A DNA stretch of 7,006 nucleotides from Nitrososphaerales archaeon (GTDB taxonomy: Archaea; Thermoproteota; Nitrososphaeria; Nitrososphaerales; Nitrososphaeraceae), in assembly GCA_029237515.1 (NCBI GenBank), contig JARBAV010000175.1:1-7006 (forward strand), read 5' to 3'. This document shows, piece by piece, positions 1 to 6,240 of the stretch. The first letter of the stretch is position 1. Each line of letters begins with the position of its first letter. Both the position numbers and the translations under genes were made by a program. The notes under the pieces are model-generated. The model did no database searches. It was given only the letters and a program-made list of their open reading frames with translations, and was not told the DNA's origin.

Positions 1-23
1 TAATCAATCTTTAGTGGTATAAC

Positions 24-33
24 AATATAAATT
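24..33 (+). promoter_or_regulatory. Probable archaeal TATA box of the GH130 gene
   Basis: The run AATATAAATT is a good match to an archaeal TATA element. Its centre lies about 35 bases before the GTG at 64, so transcription starting about 25 bases downstream would give a leader of only a few bases. This supports the GTG as the real start. No Shine-Dalgarno-like sequence is seen between it and the gene. Confidence 0.4.
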
Positions 34-63
34 ACTGGCGTAGACCTTAAGAACGAGCATACG

Positions 64-1053
64 GTGGGATCAGCAGACGCAATCCTTGAAAGATATGATA
101 ACAATCCTATTCTAACTGCGAATGAAGAGAATTGGTGGGAATCAAAATCTGTATTTAACTGTGCATCATTATACGACGGTAAAAAGGTCCATTTGCTCTA
201 TCGAGCAGTTGGAGAATACAAAGACTATGTTTCAAGGATAGGATACGCCTCCAGCAATGATGGGTATACATTTACGAGAAATAGTGATATGGCTACCGAA
301 CCGGTCGAGGAATATGAAAGATATGGCATCGAAGATCCTCGTTTGTTCCAGCTGGAATCTAGAACGTACTTTACTTACGTTGTTCCTTCAAACTACGTTA
401 GGAATTGCCCAACTGTTTCTACAGCACTGGCAACAACGGAAGACTACCATGAATTTAAGCGACTGGGACTCATAACACCAAGATTGCATGACGATAAGGA
501 TGTCGTTTATTTTTCAACAAAGATGGCCCCGACATCGGGGGATTTAAAATCATCAAACGGATCAGATGGGAAGTGCTATTTTTCCTTGCATAGACCCAGT
601 TCTTGGATAGGGGTGTCATATGGTGTGGACAAACCAAGTATATGGCTAGCAGAGAGCTTTAACCTAACAGATTTCCAGAGATATTCAATTCTTTTACGAC
701 CTGAACAAGATTGGGAAGCTTCAAAAGTCGGAGCTGGTCCACCTCCTATTAGAACTAAACGAGGTTGGTTAGTAATATATCATGCCGTAAGTAACTCTAA
801 GGTCTACAGGGCGGGAGCAGCCGTCCTCGATCTGAATGAACCCAATAGAATACTAGGACGATGTAAACATCCCATCCTAGAACCAGATAAGGTATATGAG
901 ACAACTGGTGATGTTAATAACGTAGTATTCCCGTCTGGCGCTTGTGTCATAGATGGAACTCTCTTCCTCTACTATGGAGGAGCTGACAGGGTGTGCTGTC
1001 TTGCCACTGCTAATCTTGATTCCCTTGTTAAGTACGTTTTAGAGGACAATTAG
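64..1053 (+). CDS. GH130 family beta-mannoside phosphorylase/hydrolase-like protein
   Basis: This is a 329-residue five-bladed beta-propeller enzyme of glycoside hydrolase family 130, of normal family length. Known members phosphorolyse or hydrolyse beta-1,2- or beta-1,4-mannosides. Signatures in order are NNPIL (13-17), VFNCA (30-34), LLYRAVG (44-50), SRIGYA (57-62), GIEDPR (88-93, with the proposed catalytic Asp91), KDVVYF (145-150), HRP (176-178), K-x-G-A-G-P-P-P (221-228), YH (239-240), GDVNNVVFP (282-290) and YYGGAD (303-308). The retained Arg of HRP, Lys221 and His240 resemble the phosphate-binding set of the phosphorylases, so phosphorolysis is the better guess. Between about 152 and 170 there is a Ser/Gly-rich insertion where relatives have a short turn. 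No signal peptide is present, so it is probably cytoplasmic. The start is GTG at 64; the in-frame stop at 28-30 and the short distance to NPIL fit this. T-runs at 1144-1148 and 1237-1241 could terminate transcription. The exact substrate cannot be read from the sequence. Confidence 0.9.
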   Translation: MGSADAILERYDNNPILTANEENWWESKSVFNCASLYDGKKVHLLYRAVGEYKDYVSRIGYASSNDGYTFTRNSDMATEPVEEYERYGIEDPRLFQLESRTYFTYVVPSNYVRNCPTVSTALATTEDYHEFKRLGLITPRLHDDKDVVYFSTKMAPTSGDLKSSNGSDGKCYFSLHRPSSWIGVSYGVDKPSIWLAESFNLTDFQRYSILLRPEQDWEASKVGAGPPPIRTKRGWLVIYHAVSNSKVYRAGAAVLDLNEPNRILGRCKHPILEPDKVYETTGDVNNVVFPSGACVIDGTLFLYYGGADRVCCLATANLDSLVKYVLEDN

Positions 1054-1307
1054 TTGTAGTAGTCATCTGAACTAATTGACTAGCCATCTGTTGTTGATTA
1101 ATTAAGCTCTTAACATCTCTTGTATTTGAATAACGGGTACGTCTTTTTGTTCCATCGCAATTCTCACACGAAATGATAGTTAGATTGGTCCTATAGTCAG
1201 AAATTGGATGAATGAGAGTTACGAAATAAATAGTGCTTTTTGTTAGCTACCCTTTTGATTTACTTTGTGGTATTGTAATCTGCATGGATAATAGGGATGT
1301 AAATTCT

Positions 1308-1652
1308 TTATCTCTTCAACTCTTCTCGTAGACTCAGCCGTTGTTCTAAAGGTGTCAATGATGAGCTGGTTGTGTTATTCGCACTCTGAGATTCTTCGTT
1401 GTTTTCCTTAGACAGCGGAGACGATGGGCTATCTACAATACTTGAAGAATTTGTCTGACTGGTATCACAGACCCCATCAACACATTCGGTTTTCTCACAG
1501 GTTCCAATACCGTCACATGAAATACTGGTACTCTTGTCTTCAGCTCTGACTTCATTTGGATTTGTCAAAGGTATCATCATGATTCCAGCTTGAACAGTCA
1601 AGGCACAAGCGAAGAATAGTGCCATCAATCTTCCAGAAAATATCACGACCAT
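1308..1652 (-). CDS. Small secreted Ser/Thr-rich protein with four cysteines
   Basis: I do not recognise this 114-residue protein as a named family. It begins with a short basic start and a hydrophobic stretch (about 9-29), followed by a plausible cleavage site after V-R-A (Ala37), so it is probably exported. The mature part starts with a compact cysteine cluster, C46-x5-C52-x4-C57-x4-C62, rich in Asp, Gly and Glu. A low-complexity Ser/Thr/Asn/Pro linker (about 63-100) follows, with sequons at Asn68, Asn92 and Asn93. The end is a charged, probably helical tail. The four cysteines could form two disulfides outside the cell or bind a metal; the sequence does not decide. The ATG at 1652 is the natural start because it sits directly before the signal peptide. 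The gene is convergent with GH130 and has no close neighbour. Codon use and composition are like the flanking genes. Confidence 0.7.
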   Translation of the reverse strand: MVVIFSGRLMALFFACALTVQAGIMMIPLTNPNEVRAEDKSTSISCDGIGTCEKTECVDGVCDTSQTNSSSIVDSPSSPLSKENNEESQSANNTTSSSLTPLEQRLSLREELKR

Positions 1653-2132
1653 GATTCTTTTGGAGCAATGATTTAGTTTAATTGGGTTAGCCTAATTTGA
1701 TATAGATGATATGAAGTGTATTTTCATAGTCCCTATTTGCATGAATACTTTTTGATGGGGCTTGCTGAATACATTAAGGGTCCAGATTTGAACCAAACTC
1801 GAGCTTAAAGTAAATCAATGCACAACTACCAAACTTGTCAGAAAATTTCTGTATTTGAGCTTCATTCAGCGGTAAGCTGATTTTGATGGTCTATGGATTA
1901 GTCCTACCCTTTTTGGCATCGACTAGAAAATTGCTCACCTAGATGAACTAAAATAACCGGTAGGGACACCGCATTGCCATCTAGCGACCTTAGCACTGAA
2001 TTCAATAGAGTGGATGTTGTTGTAGAGACAGATTTCTGTAGGCATATTCTTTTGTCGAGTGTTTTTTTACTGAGAAGGGTGACTGAAGGACAAGAAAAAT
2101 ATACGGTGTAGGGTGAAATTACTGCAAGTCCT
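1653..2132. other. Gene-poor spacer with one hairpin plus T-run
   Basis: These 480 bases hold no convincing gene. Seen are a 5-bp hairpin TCAGC/GCTGA (1866-1880) followed at once by TTTT, and a T7 run at 2062-2068, both readable as plus-strand termination signals although no plus-strand gene lies upstream. A 100-codon minus-strand reading frame (1904-2206) overlaps the next gene and resembles no family. The promoter of the minus-strand gene at 1652 should lie at the left edge; AATTAAACTAAAT on the minus strand (around 1672-1684) is a weak TATA candidate. Confidence 0.5.
2095..2103 (+). promoter_or_regulatory. Candidate TATA box upstream of the Ig-like membrane protein
   Basis: AAAAATATA is preceded by a purine-rich stretch that could act as a BRE. 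The centre is about 34 bases before the TTG at 2133, which would give a nearly leaderless message. It is the best TATA element in front of this gene, but it is less well placed if translation really begins at the ATG at 2242. Confidence 0.3.
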
Positions 2133-2813
2133 TTGAGGAATTGTAATTCTGTTGTTGAGAATTTTTTGACCATTTGCATTTCTTTACCAGTGCTGGCTTG
2201 GCTCAATTCTGTCCATAGTAATTTCCTTATTTATTCCAACTATGGGAAGCTTACGAGGACTTGTACGTTAGGATTTGTATTTGGATTATTGATTCTTTTA
2301 TTGTCACCATCTCATTCCAATGCAGATATGCCGATGGGAGGTTTGCAACAAAGGATAGGAGATTATGACGTTAGTGTGAAAACCAATCCCCCTCAGCCAG
2401 AAGTGGGTACACCTGTTAAGATTCTTATCGCCATAGCCGCCATCAACGGCGATGACATAAGTGGAATTCCGGTGGATATAACAATTAAAGGTGATGGAAG
2501 TGTGTTGTCGGGCTTGAACCGACCAATAGCTGTTCCATACGGGCATTATACTTATCAGTACAAATTCGAAAAACCGGGCATTTACAGTTTGGTTATCGAC
2601 ATCTATGATATCTATTTTACCGGCCGTCAAGTCTCTTTTACTTTCCCAATTGAAGTGAAGTCCACTTTTTTTGGCTTATGGGGTTCCTCCGATACGATGG
2701 GTTATGTGCTAATACCTTCAATCGTTATTATAGTCTCAATTATCCTTGTTTTCATCATATGGCAGAAGCACAAGACCAAGTTGAAAAGTATCCCTCACGA
2801 CGATAAGGGATGA
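2133..2813 (+). CDS. Membrane-anchored Ig-like (YtkA-type) extracytoplasmic protein; start uncertain
   Basis: The 226-residue frame encodes an exported protein with one beta-sandwich domain and a C-terminal anchor. Residues 45-64 (TLGFVFG...SNA) are a typical signal-peptide core with cleavage after Ala64. Residues about 75-176 form the Ig-like domain, with a Pro-rich entry (NPPQPEVGTPV), GHYTY (137-141) and YKFEKPG (143-149). Residues 190-210 are a membrane helix followed by a basic KHKTKLK tail, so the domain faces outward. I recall similar MGG-containing secreted proteins from thaumarchaea, of unknown function; the Met-rich M-P-M-G-G after the signal peptide could suggest copper but proves nothing. 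The first 40 residues are odd: a TTG start, an unusual extra hydrophobic patch, and no start codon close to the signal core. In the next frame an ATG at 2242 gives MGSLRGLVR and then stops; one extra T would join it to the signal core. A start error or frameshift is therefore possible. Confidence 0.7.
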   Translation: MRNCNSVVENFLTICISLPVLAWLNSVHSNFLIYSNYGKLTRTCTLGFVFGLLILLLSPSHSNADMPMGGLQQRIGDYDVSVKTNPPQPEVGTPVKILIAIAAINGDDISGIPVDITIKGDGSVLSGLNRPIAVPYGHYTYQYKFEKPGIYSLVIDIYDIYFTGRQVSFTFPIEVKSTFFGLWGSSDTMGYVLIPSIVIIVSIILVFIIWQKHKTKLKSIPHDDKG

Positions 2814-2866
2814 GGCTTACAACCATAACATGATCTTGTTTCCAGCAGTATTAGCTAATTTGAGAT

Positions 2867-2883
2867 GTTAATTTGTAATTAAC
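2867..2883. repeat. Perfect 7-bp inverted repeat with 3-base loop
   Basis: GTTAATT and AATTAAC flank TGT, 53 bases after the stop of the Ig-like protein gene. All paired bases except the end pair are A or T, so an RNA hairpin would be weak. It could be an operator-like palindrome or chance in AT-rich DNA. Confidence 0.4.
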
Positions 2884-3081
2884 TTCACTTCAAATAAAAT
2901 GATGGTGTACATCTAAGATTTCCCACGCTATTATTTAAGCAAACCCCATCTTAATTACGACATTAGTTCATGCACAAATCTTAATGAATGATCAACGGTA
3001 ATAGGAGGAAGATACTCCCCCTCACAGCTAGGTATTACAATACTTTTAGGATATTCAAATTGTTCTTTATTATGTTTCATT

Positions 3082-3279
3082 TTGCCTTGTCGCAACATAT
3101 GTACAAGAATGGGTTCGAGTATCGGAAGCTATAGTCTTGGGATAAAATATTGCCGTAGATGCGAAGTATATTTATTTCATGATGGATATGCTTGTCCATG
3201 CTGTAAGTGCCCTCTGAGAACATCACCTAACAATAGAAAGGGCAAGGAAAAATTACGTATGAAACGTACAATACAATAA
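3082..3279 (+). CDS. Small zinc-ribbon protein
   Basis: This 65-residue protein has eight cysteines: C3 and C7 in P-C-R-N-I-C, then C24-x2-C27, then the dense C38-P-C-C41-x-C43. The spacing C-x2-C ... C-x-C-C is that of a zinc ribbon or rubredoxin-like knuckle. A very basic tail (about 50-62, RKGKEKLRMKR) could contact nucleic acid. I recall small proteins of this pattern, starting M-P-C-R and ending L-R-T-x-P, as common in thaumarchaea, with no known function. The start is taken as TTG at 3082 because it puts Met directly before P-C-R as in the relatives; the frame is open upstream to the stop at 2989-2991 but contains no ATG, GTG or other TTG. The next ATG (codon 10, position 3109) would lose the first two cysteines. 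The gene stands alone, about 270 bases after the previous gene. Confidence 0.75.
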   Translation: MPCRNICTRMGSSIGSYSLGIKYCRRCEVYLFHDGYACPCCKCPLRTSPNNRKGKEKLRMKRTIQ

Positions 3280-3523
3280 TAACTAGTTGCCAATGCACCA
3301 CCATTAATCAATTACTGTAAATACATACTATTGACAACACCCAAAATGTGAACAAGTCGTCAACCCAAACTCACAAACTGAGAAAATACTACAGTTGGAC
3401 CTCTGAAAAACAGTACTCGGCCGCGATCCCATAAATTTAGAATAAATCAGACTAGCTAACACTTGGCATGTGAAAAAAGTGTCTAACCTTAGGTCACACT
3501 GGTATTTGTTTCCACATTGGGTA
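3280..3523. other. Spacer between convergent genes, no gene seen
   Basis: This lies between the zinc-ribbon gene (+) and the minus-strand small genes. No long ORF is present and no tRNA-like cloverleaf was found. The only structure seen is the competing hairpin set at 3459-3500, listed separately. Confidence 0.4.
3459..3500. repeat. Competing inverted repeats ACACT / AGTGT / ACACT
   Basis: ACACTT at 3459-3464 can pair with AAGTGT at 3477-3482. The same AGTGT (3478-3482) can instead pair with ACACT at 3496-3500, extended inward by CTAA/TTAG (3483-3486 with 3489-3492). The two hairpins exclude each other, as in attenuator-like layouts. The stems are short and could be chance. On the minus strand this lies 3' of the small genes at 3524-3876. 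Confidence 0.35.
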
Positions 3524-3655
3524 CTAAACTATTGGTGGTGTGGAGCACAAGTCCAAGATACCTCGGGAATTGCGCTCGTTGATCCCTTTTCGTACCCTCA
3601 TGATACTCTTTTTCAAGCGAAACGCCGATGAACGAAGTGCGTCATTGTCGAACAT
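3524..3655 (-). CDS. Possible 43-residue basic small protein
   Basis: An ATG at 3655 opens 43 codons ending in TAG. It starts 11 bases after the stop of the 69-residue gene at 3667, so the two could be co-transcribed. The product is rich in Arg and Lys in its middle (about 13-30, e.g. R-L-K-K-S-I-M-R-V-R-K-G) and would have an amphipathic helix. There is no Shine-Dalgarno site, signal peptide or family resemblance. The local base composition is a little more GC-rich than the spacer around it, which slightly favours coding. It may equally be a chance ORF. Confidence 0.25.
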   Translation of the reverse strand: MFDNDALRSSAFRLKKSIMRVRKGINERNSRGILDLCSTPPIV

Positions 3656-3666
3656 AGTTATTGTTT

Positions 3667-3876
3667 TCACAATAATTTCCGAAAATCTTCTCTTAGGTGC
3701 TTAAATCTATCGACCCTTCTTCTATCCTCCTCAGTCGCAGGAAGATTCTCTAAGAGGAATCTTTGTTGCCGTTCAGTCATCGCATCGATTGAACTCAGAA
3801 TGTCTTCGATTTCGCTCTTGTGTATTTCTAGGACAATAAGTTCCCTTAGTCTATCGGTCTGGACCAGCCTAACCAT
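3667..3876 (-). CDS. Small charged helical protein of unknown function
   Basis: I do not recognise this 69-residue protein. It is almost entirely helix-forming and highly charged, with Leu/Ile spacing that suggests two amphipathic helices (about 2-32 and 34-68) joined near D-A-M-T; a Pro at 46 breaks the second. It has no cysteine, signal peptide or membrane segment, so it should be cytoplasmic, perhaps acting as a dimer or coiled coil. The ATG at 3876 is the first start after an in-frame stop 21 bases upstream. GAGG lies about 5 bases before it, one of the few Shine-Dalgarno-like sites in this window. A TATA-like AATTTAAG is about 40 bases upstream. The gene ends with TGA and is followed closely by the possible 43-codon ORF. 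A toxin-antitoxin or regulator role cannot be supported from sequence. Confidence 0.6.
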   Translation of the reverse strand: MVRLVQTDRLRELIVLEIHKSEIEDILSSIDAMTERQQRFLLENLPATEEDRRRVDRFKHLREDFRKLL

Positions 3877-3913
3877 ATTTTCCTCATCATATTCCTAATA
3901 GTTGGAATGTCGA

Positions 3914-3922
3914 TCTTAAATT
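3914..3922 (-). promoter_or_regulatory. Candidate TATA box of the 69-residue protein gene
   Basis: On the minus strand the sequence reads AATTTAAG. It would place the transcript start near 3892 and give a leader of about 16 bases that includes the GAGG site before the ATG at 3876. The match is moderate. Confidence 0.3.
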
Positions 3923-4010
3923 GTTGTGGTTAAGCGTATTCGGAATAATGTAAATTGATTTTGTGCGCCAGAGTGCTAAACAGCCGCCAGAAGCATAATT
4001 CCTCGAAGAA

Positions 4011-4487
4011 TTATACGTGAGTCAAACTCAATATTATTGCTTTATGCTCTGGAAACATCCGCACCAGCTTTCTTCTTGTTCCTAGCTCAAAATCTTTGTA
4101 GTCAAAGCCTGGAGTAACCGTACATCCAATAAGAGCGAACGATCTGTTATCGTCAACTCTACCTCCGAACCACAAACCCGCTTTAATGACGACGTGACAT
4201 TGCTCACCAAGATCAATATTATTTCCAAGCCTGATATCTGTCAAATGACCATCGTTGTCAATGACATTGATCGTAACTGAGCTTCCCTTATAAAAGTGCC
4301 AAATTTCGTCCGATTTAAGCCTATGAAATGCGGAAAAGTGCCCTCCGTCTAGCAAGTAGTAGATTAATGTTACAGTAGAACGCATCCTGTCTTGTGTCAC
4401 TTTAATTTTATTTTTTCGAGAAGATGTGTGAGTGGTGAAAAAGTTCGATCTGTAATTTTCCCTATAAAATCCACCTTCGCCAGGCAA
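4011..4487 (-). CDS. Cupin_5 (DUF985) family protein; true start lies upstream
   Basis: The 158-residue frame is a single-domain cupin of the DUF985 family (Pfam Cupin_5). Seen are PGEGGFYRENYRS (2-14, the family's HPEGG(F/Y)Y-R-E-T-Y-R-S motif with Pro-Gly for His-Pro), the cupin motif 1 region F-H55-R-L-K-S-D-E61-I-W-H64-F-Y-x-G, the second-motif region I-K-A-G-L-W-F-G-G-R (101-110) and the C-terminal block G-C-T-V-x-P-G-F-D-Y-x-D-F-E-L (121-135). H55, E61 and H64 are likely metal or substrate ligands; some relatives are described as sugar-binding or epimerase-like, but function is not settled. The TTG at 4487 is unlikely to be the real start: the same frame continues upstream for 18 codons (VLTNTESDFIKKKLNLVE), which match the family's N-terminal helix, back to a stop at 4542-4544, with no ATG, GTG or TTG. 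It may be slightly truncated, use an unusual start codon, or carry an indel. Confidence 0.8.
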   Translation of the reverse strand: MPGEGGFYRENYRSNFFTTHTSSRKNKIKVTQDRMRSTVTLIYYLLDGGHFSAFHRLKSDEIWHFYKGSSVTINVIDNDGHLTDIRLGNNIDLGEQCHVVIKAGLWFGGRVDDNRSFALIGCTVTPGFDYKDFELGTRRKLVRMFPEHKAIILSLTHV

Positions 4488-4940
4488 TTCTACAAGGTTC
4501 AGCTTCTTCTTTATGAAATCTGATTCTGTGTTCGTTAATACCTAGATGGATTAGGGTGAAAATAAACCATTGCATTCATTCTTGTTTAATTGTAGATTTC
4601 GACAAATGGCCTATGTGTAGAGTCAATATCTGTGGAAATTGTAGGATTTAGAACATAGTAACAGGATATTTAATAGTTATACAAAGTGACATAAGAGGTA
4701 TATCTTTACACATTGTTAATCTACCGATATGCTATGAATTCTTTTATCTGAGCAGCTTTGCCCCAGCTCAAAACCTGAATTAGAATTTCCAAAATATACC
4801 CGAATAGAATTATGAATGTGCAAGAGATTAGTGGTTAGTTGGACACGTTAGTATGCTAGTTGTATTGTCAGATCTACCAAATTGTTAATAATGTACTGAT
4901 CACAAAAATAACTATCGAATTGATCTTCCAGGATATCATA
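4488..4940. other. Divergent promoter region between cupin and antiporter genes
   Basis: The first 54 bases (4488-4541) are probably the missing N-terminal codons of the cupin. Beyond them I see a minus-strand TATA-like TTTATTTT (4559-4566), a weak hairpin TGAGC/GCTCA (4749-4770) and a plus-strand TATA-like AAAAATAACT (4904-4913), about 33 bases before the antiporter ATG. No other gene, tRNA or repeat was found. Confidence 0.45.
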
Positions 4941-6167
4941 ATGCAATCTAACGTTCCTGGTGATTCACTGTCTTCTATGTTTCTTGTTCAAGATTTTGCC
5001 GTAATCATGATAGTCGCCGCTGTAATGCTTGCAGTTACTCATAAACTAAAACAACCTATGATTATAGGATACATTATAGCCGGCATGATAATAGGTCCAC
5101 ATACCCCGCCATTTAGTCTAATTCAAAGCATCGATACTCTAAACGCTTTTTCTGAGTTAGGAATCATTATGTTTCTATTCGTAATTGGTACTGACTTTCC
5201 TATTTCTAAATTGAGGTCTGTGGGTAGAATATCCATCATAGTAGCACTATGTGAGACAATTGGTACAATGATTATTTCGTATTACGTGGCTCAGGCCTTA
5301 CAGTTCTCTTTTAGGGATTCACTATTCCTTGCGTTAGGTATGTCTATTTCAAGTACGATAGTTATAGTGAGAATCCTTGAAGAACTTAATATGATTAGAG
5401 ACAAGTCAGCGACCCTTATGCTAGGAATCTTGATTGTTGAAGATATTATCGCCATTACGGCACTTGGAATATTTCAGTCTATAGCTATCGAGGGAATAGA
5501 TGATAGTAATCAAACTGCATCCATACTTCAGATAGCAATCTCAGTTGCAATTGTAACTGCATTTATTGGAATCACTCTCACAGTAGGTTCAAGGTTCATT
5601 CCAAACATAATCGACAAAGTGGGAAAGACAAATGATTACGCCTTGCTCCTTATCTCTATACTTGGCTTAGCTTTCGGATTGTCCTTCTTGGCGTCATCTC
5701 TTGAATTGTCGGTAGCAACAGGAGCATTTCTCGCAGGGGTATTGGTTGCTGAATCCAAGAGTGCAGCAATAGCAAGAGTAGTAACAGTTCCATTAAGGGA
5801 TGTATTTGCGGCATTGTTCTTTATTTCAATAGGGGCGCTTATGGATATATCACAGATCCCATTCCTAATTCTACCAGCTTTGATTCTAATCGTAACTACG
5901 TTTGCCTCAAAATTGTTGATAATAAGTGTCGTGTTACTCAAGGCTGGATATGATACGAATGTTGCCCTAAGAACTGGACTAGGTCTATCATCAGCACGAG
6001 CTGAAATGTCTTTGGTTGTTGCTAAGACTGGTCAACAGATTGGAGCTATCTCGACTAGCATATTTCCAATAATAGGTATAGTAACCATAATAACTACGTT
6101 CATAACTCCGTACGTTATGAGATTTGCAAAAGACCTGAAGGTGTCGTCTGCGACAACATCTGACTAG
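4941..6167 (+). CDS. CPA2-family monovalent cation/proton antiporter (Kef/NapA type)
   Basis: This is a 408-residue polytopic membrane protein of the Na+/H+ exchanger superfamily (CPA2), which exchanges Na+ or K+ for protons across the cytoplasmic membrane. About 12-13 hydrophobic segments are visible. Family marks (numbered from the ATG) are H-K-L-K-Q-P with Y-I-I-A-G-M-I-I-G-P (34-53), F-S-E-L-G-I-I-M-F-L-F-V-I-G (70-83), S-S-T-I-V-I-V (137-143), the ion-binding pair V-E167-D168, F-F-I-S-I-G-A-L-M-D (293-302) and S-S-A-R-A-E-M (350-356). Asp168 matches the invariant transport Asp; Glu replaces the Asp or Gln found before it in NapA and KefC. There is no C-terminal RCK/TrkA-N nucleotide-binding domain, so it is the short, NapA-like form rather than a glutathione- or NAD-gated Kef. 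The ATG at 4941 is chosen over the TTG at 4860 because the upstream residues fit no family member and a TATA-like element lies about 33 bases before it. Confidence 0.9.
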   Translation: MQSNVPGDSLSSMFLVQDFAVIMIVAAVMLAVTHKLKQPMIIGYIIAGMIIGPHTPPFSLIQSIDTLNAFSELGIIMFLFVIGTDFPISKLRSVGRISIIVALCETIGTMIISYYVAQALQFSFRDSLFLALGMSISSTIVIVRILEELNMIRDKSATLMLGILIVEDIIAITALGIFQSIAIEGIDDSNQTASILQIAISVAIVTAFIGITLTVGSRFIPNIIDKVGKTNDYALLLISILGLAFGLSFLASSLELSVATGAFLAGVLVAESKSAAIARVVTVPLRDVFAALFFISIGALMDISQIPFLILPALILIVTTFASKLLIISVVLLKAGYDTNVALRTGLGLSSARAEMSLVVAKTGQQIGAISTSIFPIIGIVTIITTFITPYVMRFAKDLKVSSATTSD

Positions 6168-6240
6168 TTGAGAAAATCTTAAAAAGTTAAAGCACCGGAT
6201 CCAAGATATTCCTGTGAGCTTTGGGTGATTTCGGCTGACG

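Noticed and set aside
257..475. 72-codon plus-strand ORF inside GH130
   Set aside because: Lies wholly within the well-supported GH130 frame and has no recognisable domain.
1770..1800. tRNA T-arm-like GGTTCAAATC on the minus strand
   Set aside because: The flanking stem pairs only through wobbles and no acceptor or anticodon arm can be built around it.
1904..2206. 100-codon minus-strand ORF
   Set aside because: Overlaps the N-terminal part of the Ig-like gene, has no family features, signal or ribosome site. It would gain some weight only if the Ig-like gene really starts at 2242 and homologues are found.
2304..2630. 108-codon minus-strand ORF
   Set aside because: Antisense to the Ig-like domain coding region with no protein-like motifs.
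4749..4770. Hairpin TGAGC/GCTCA in the divergent spacer
   Set aside because: Five base pairs with a 12-base loop is within chance and no T-run or gene end is nearby.
4860..4940. 27-residue N-terminal extension of the antiporter from TTG
   Set aside because: The ATG at 4941 places the first membrane helix normally and has a TATA-like element about 33 bases upstream.
5636..5941. 101-codon minus-strand ORF
   Set aside because: Antisense to conserved antiporter membrane segments; its composition reflects the complementary codons.
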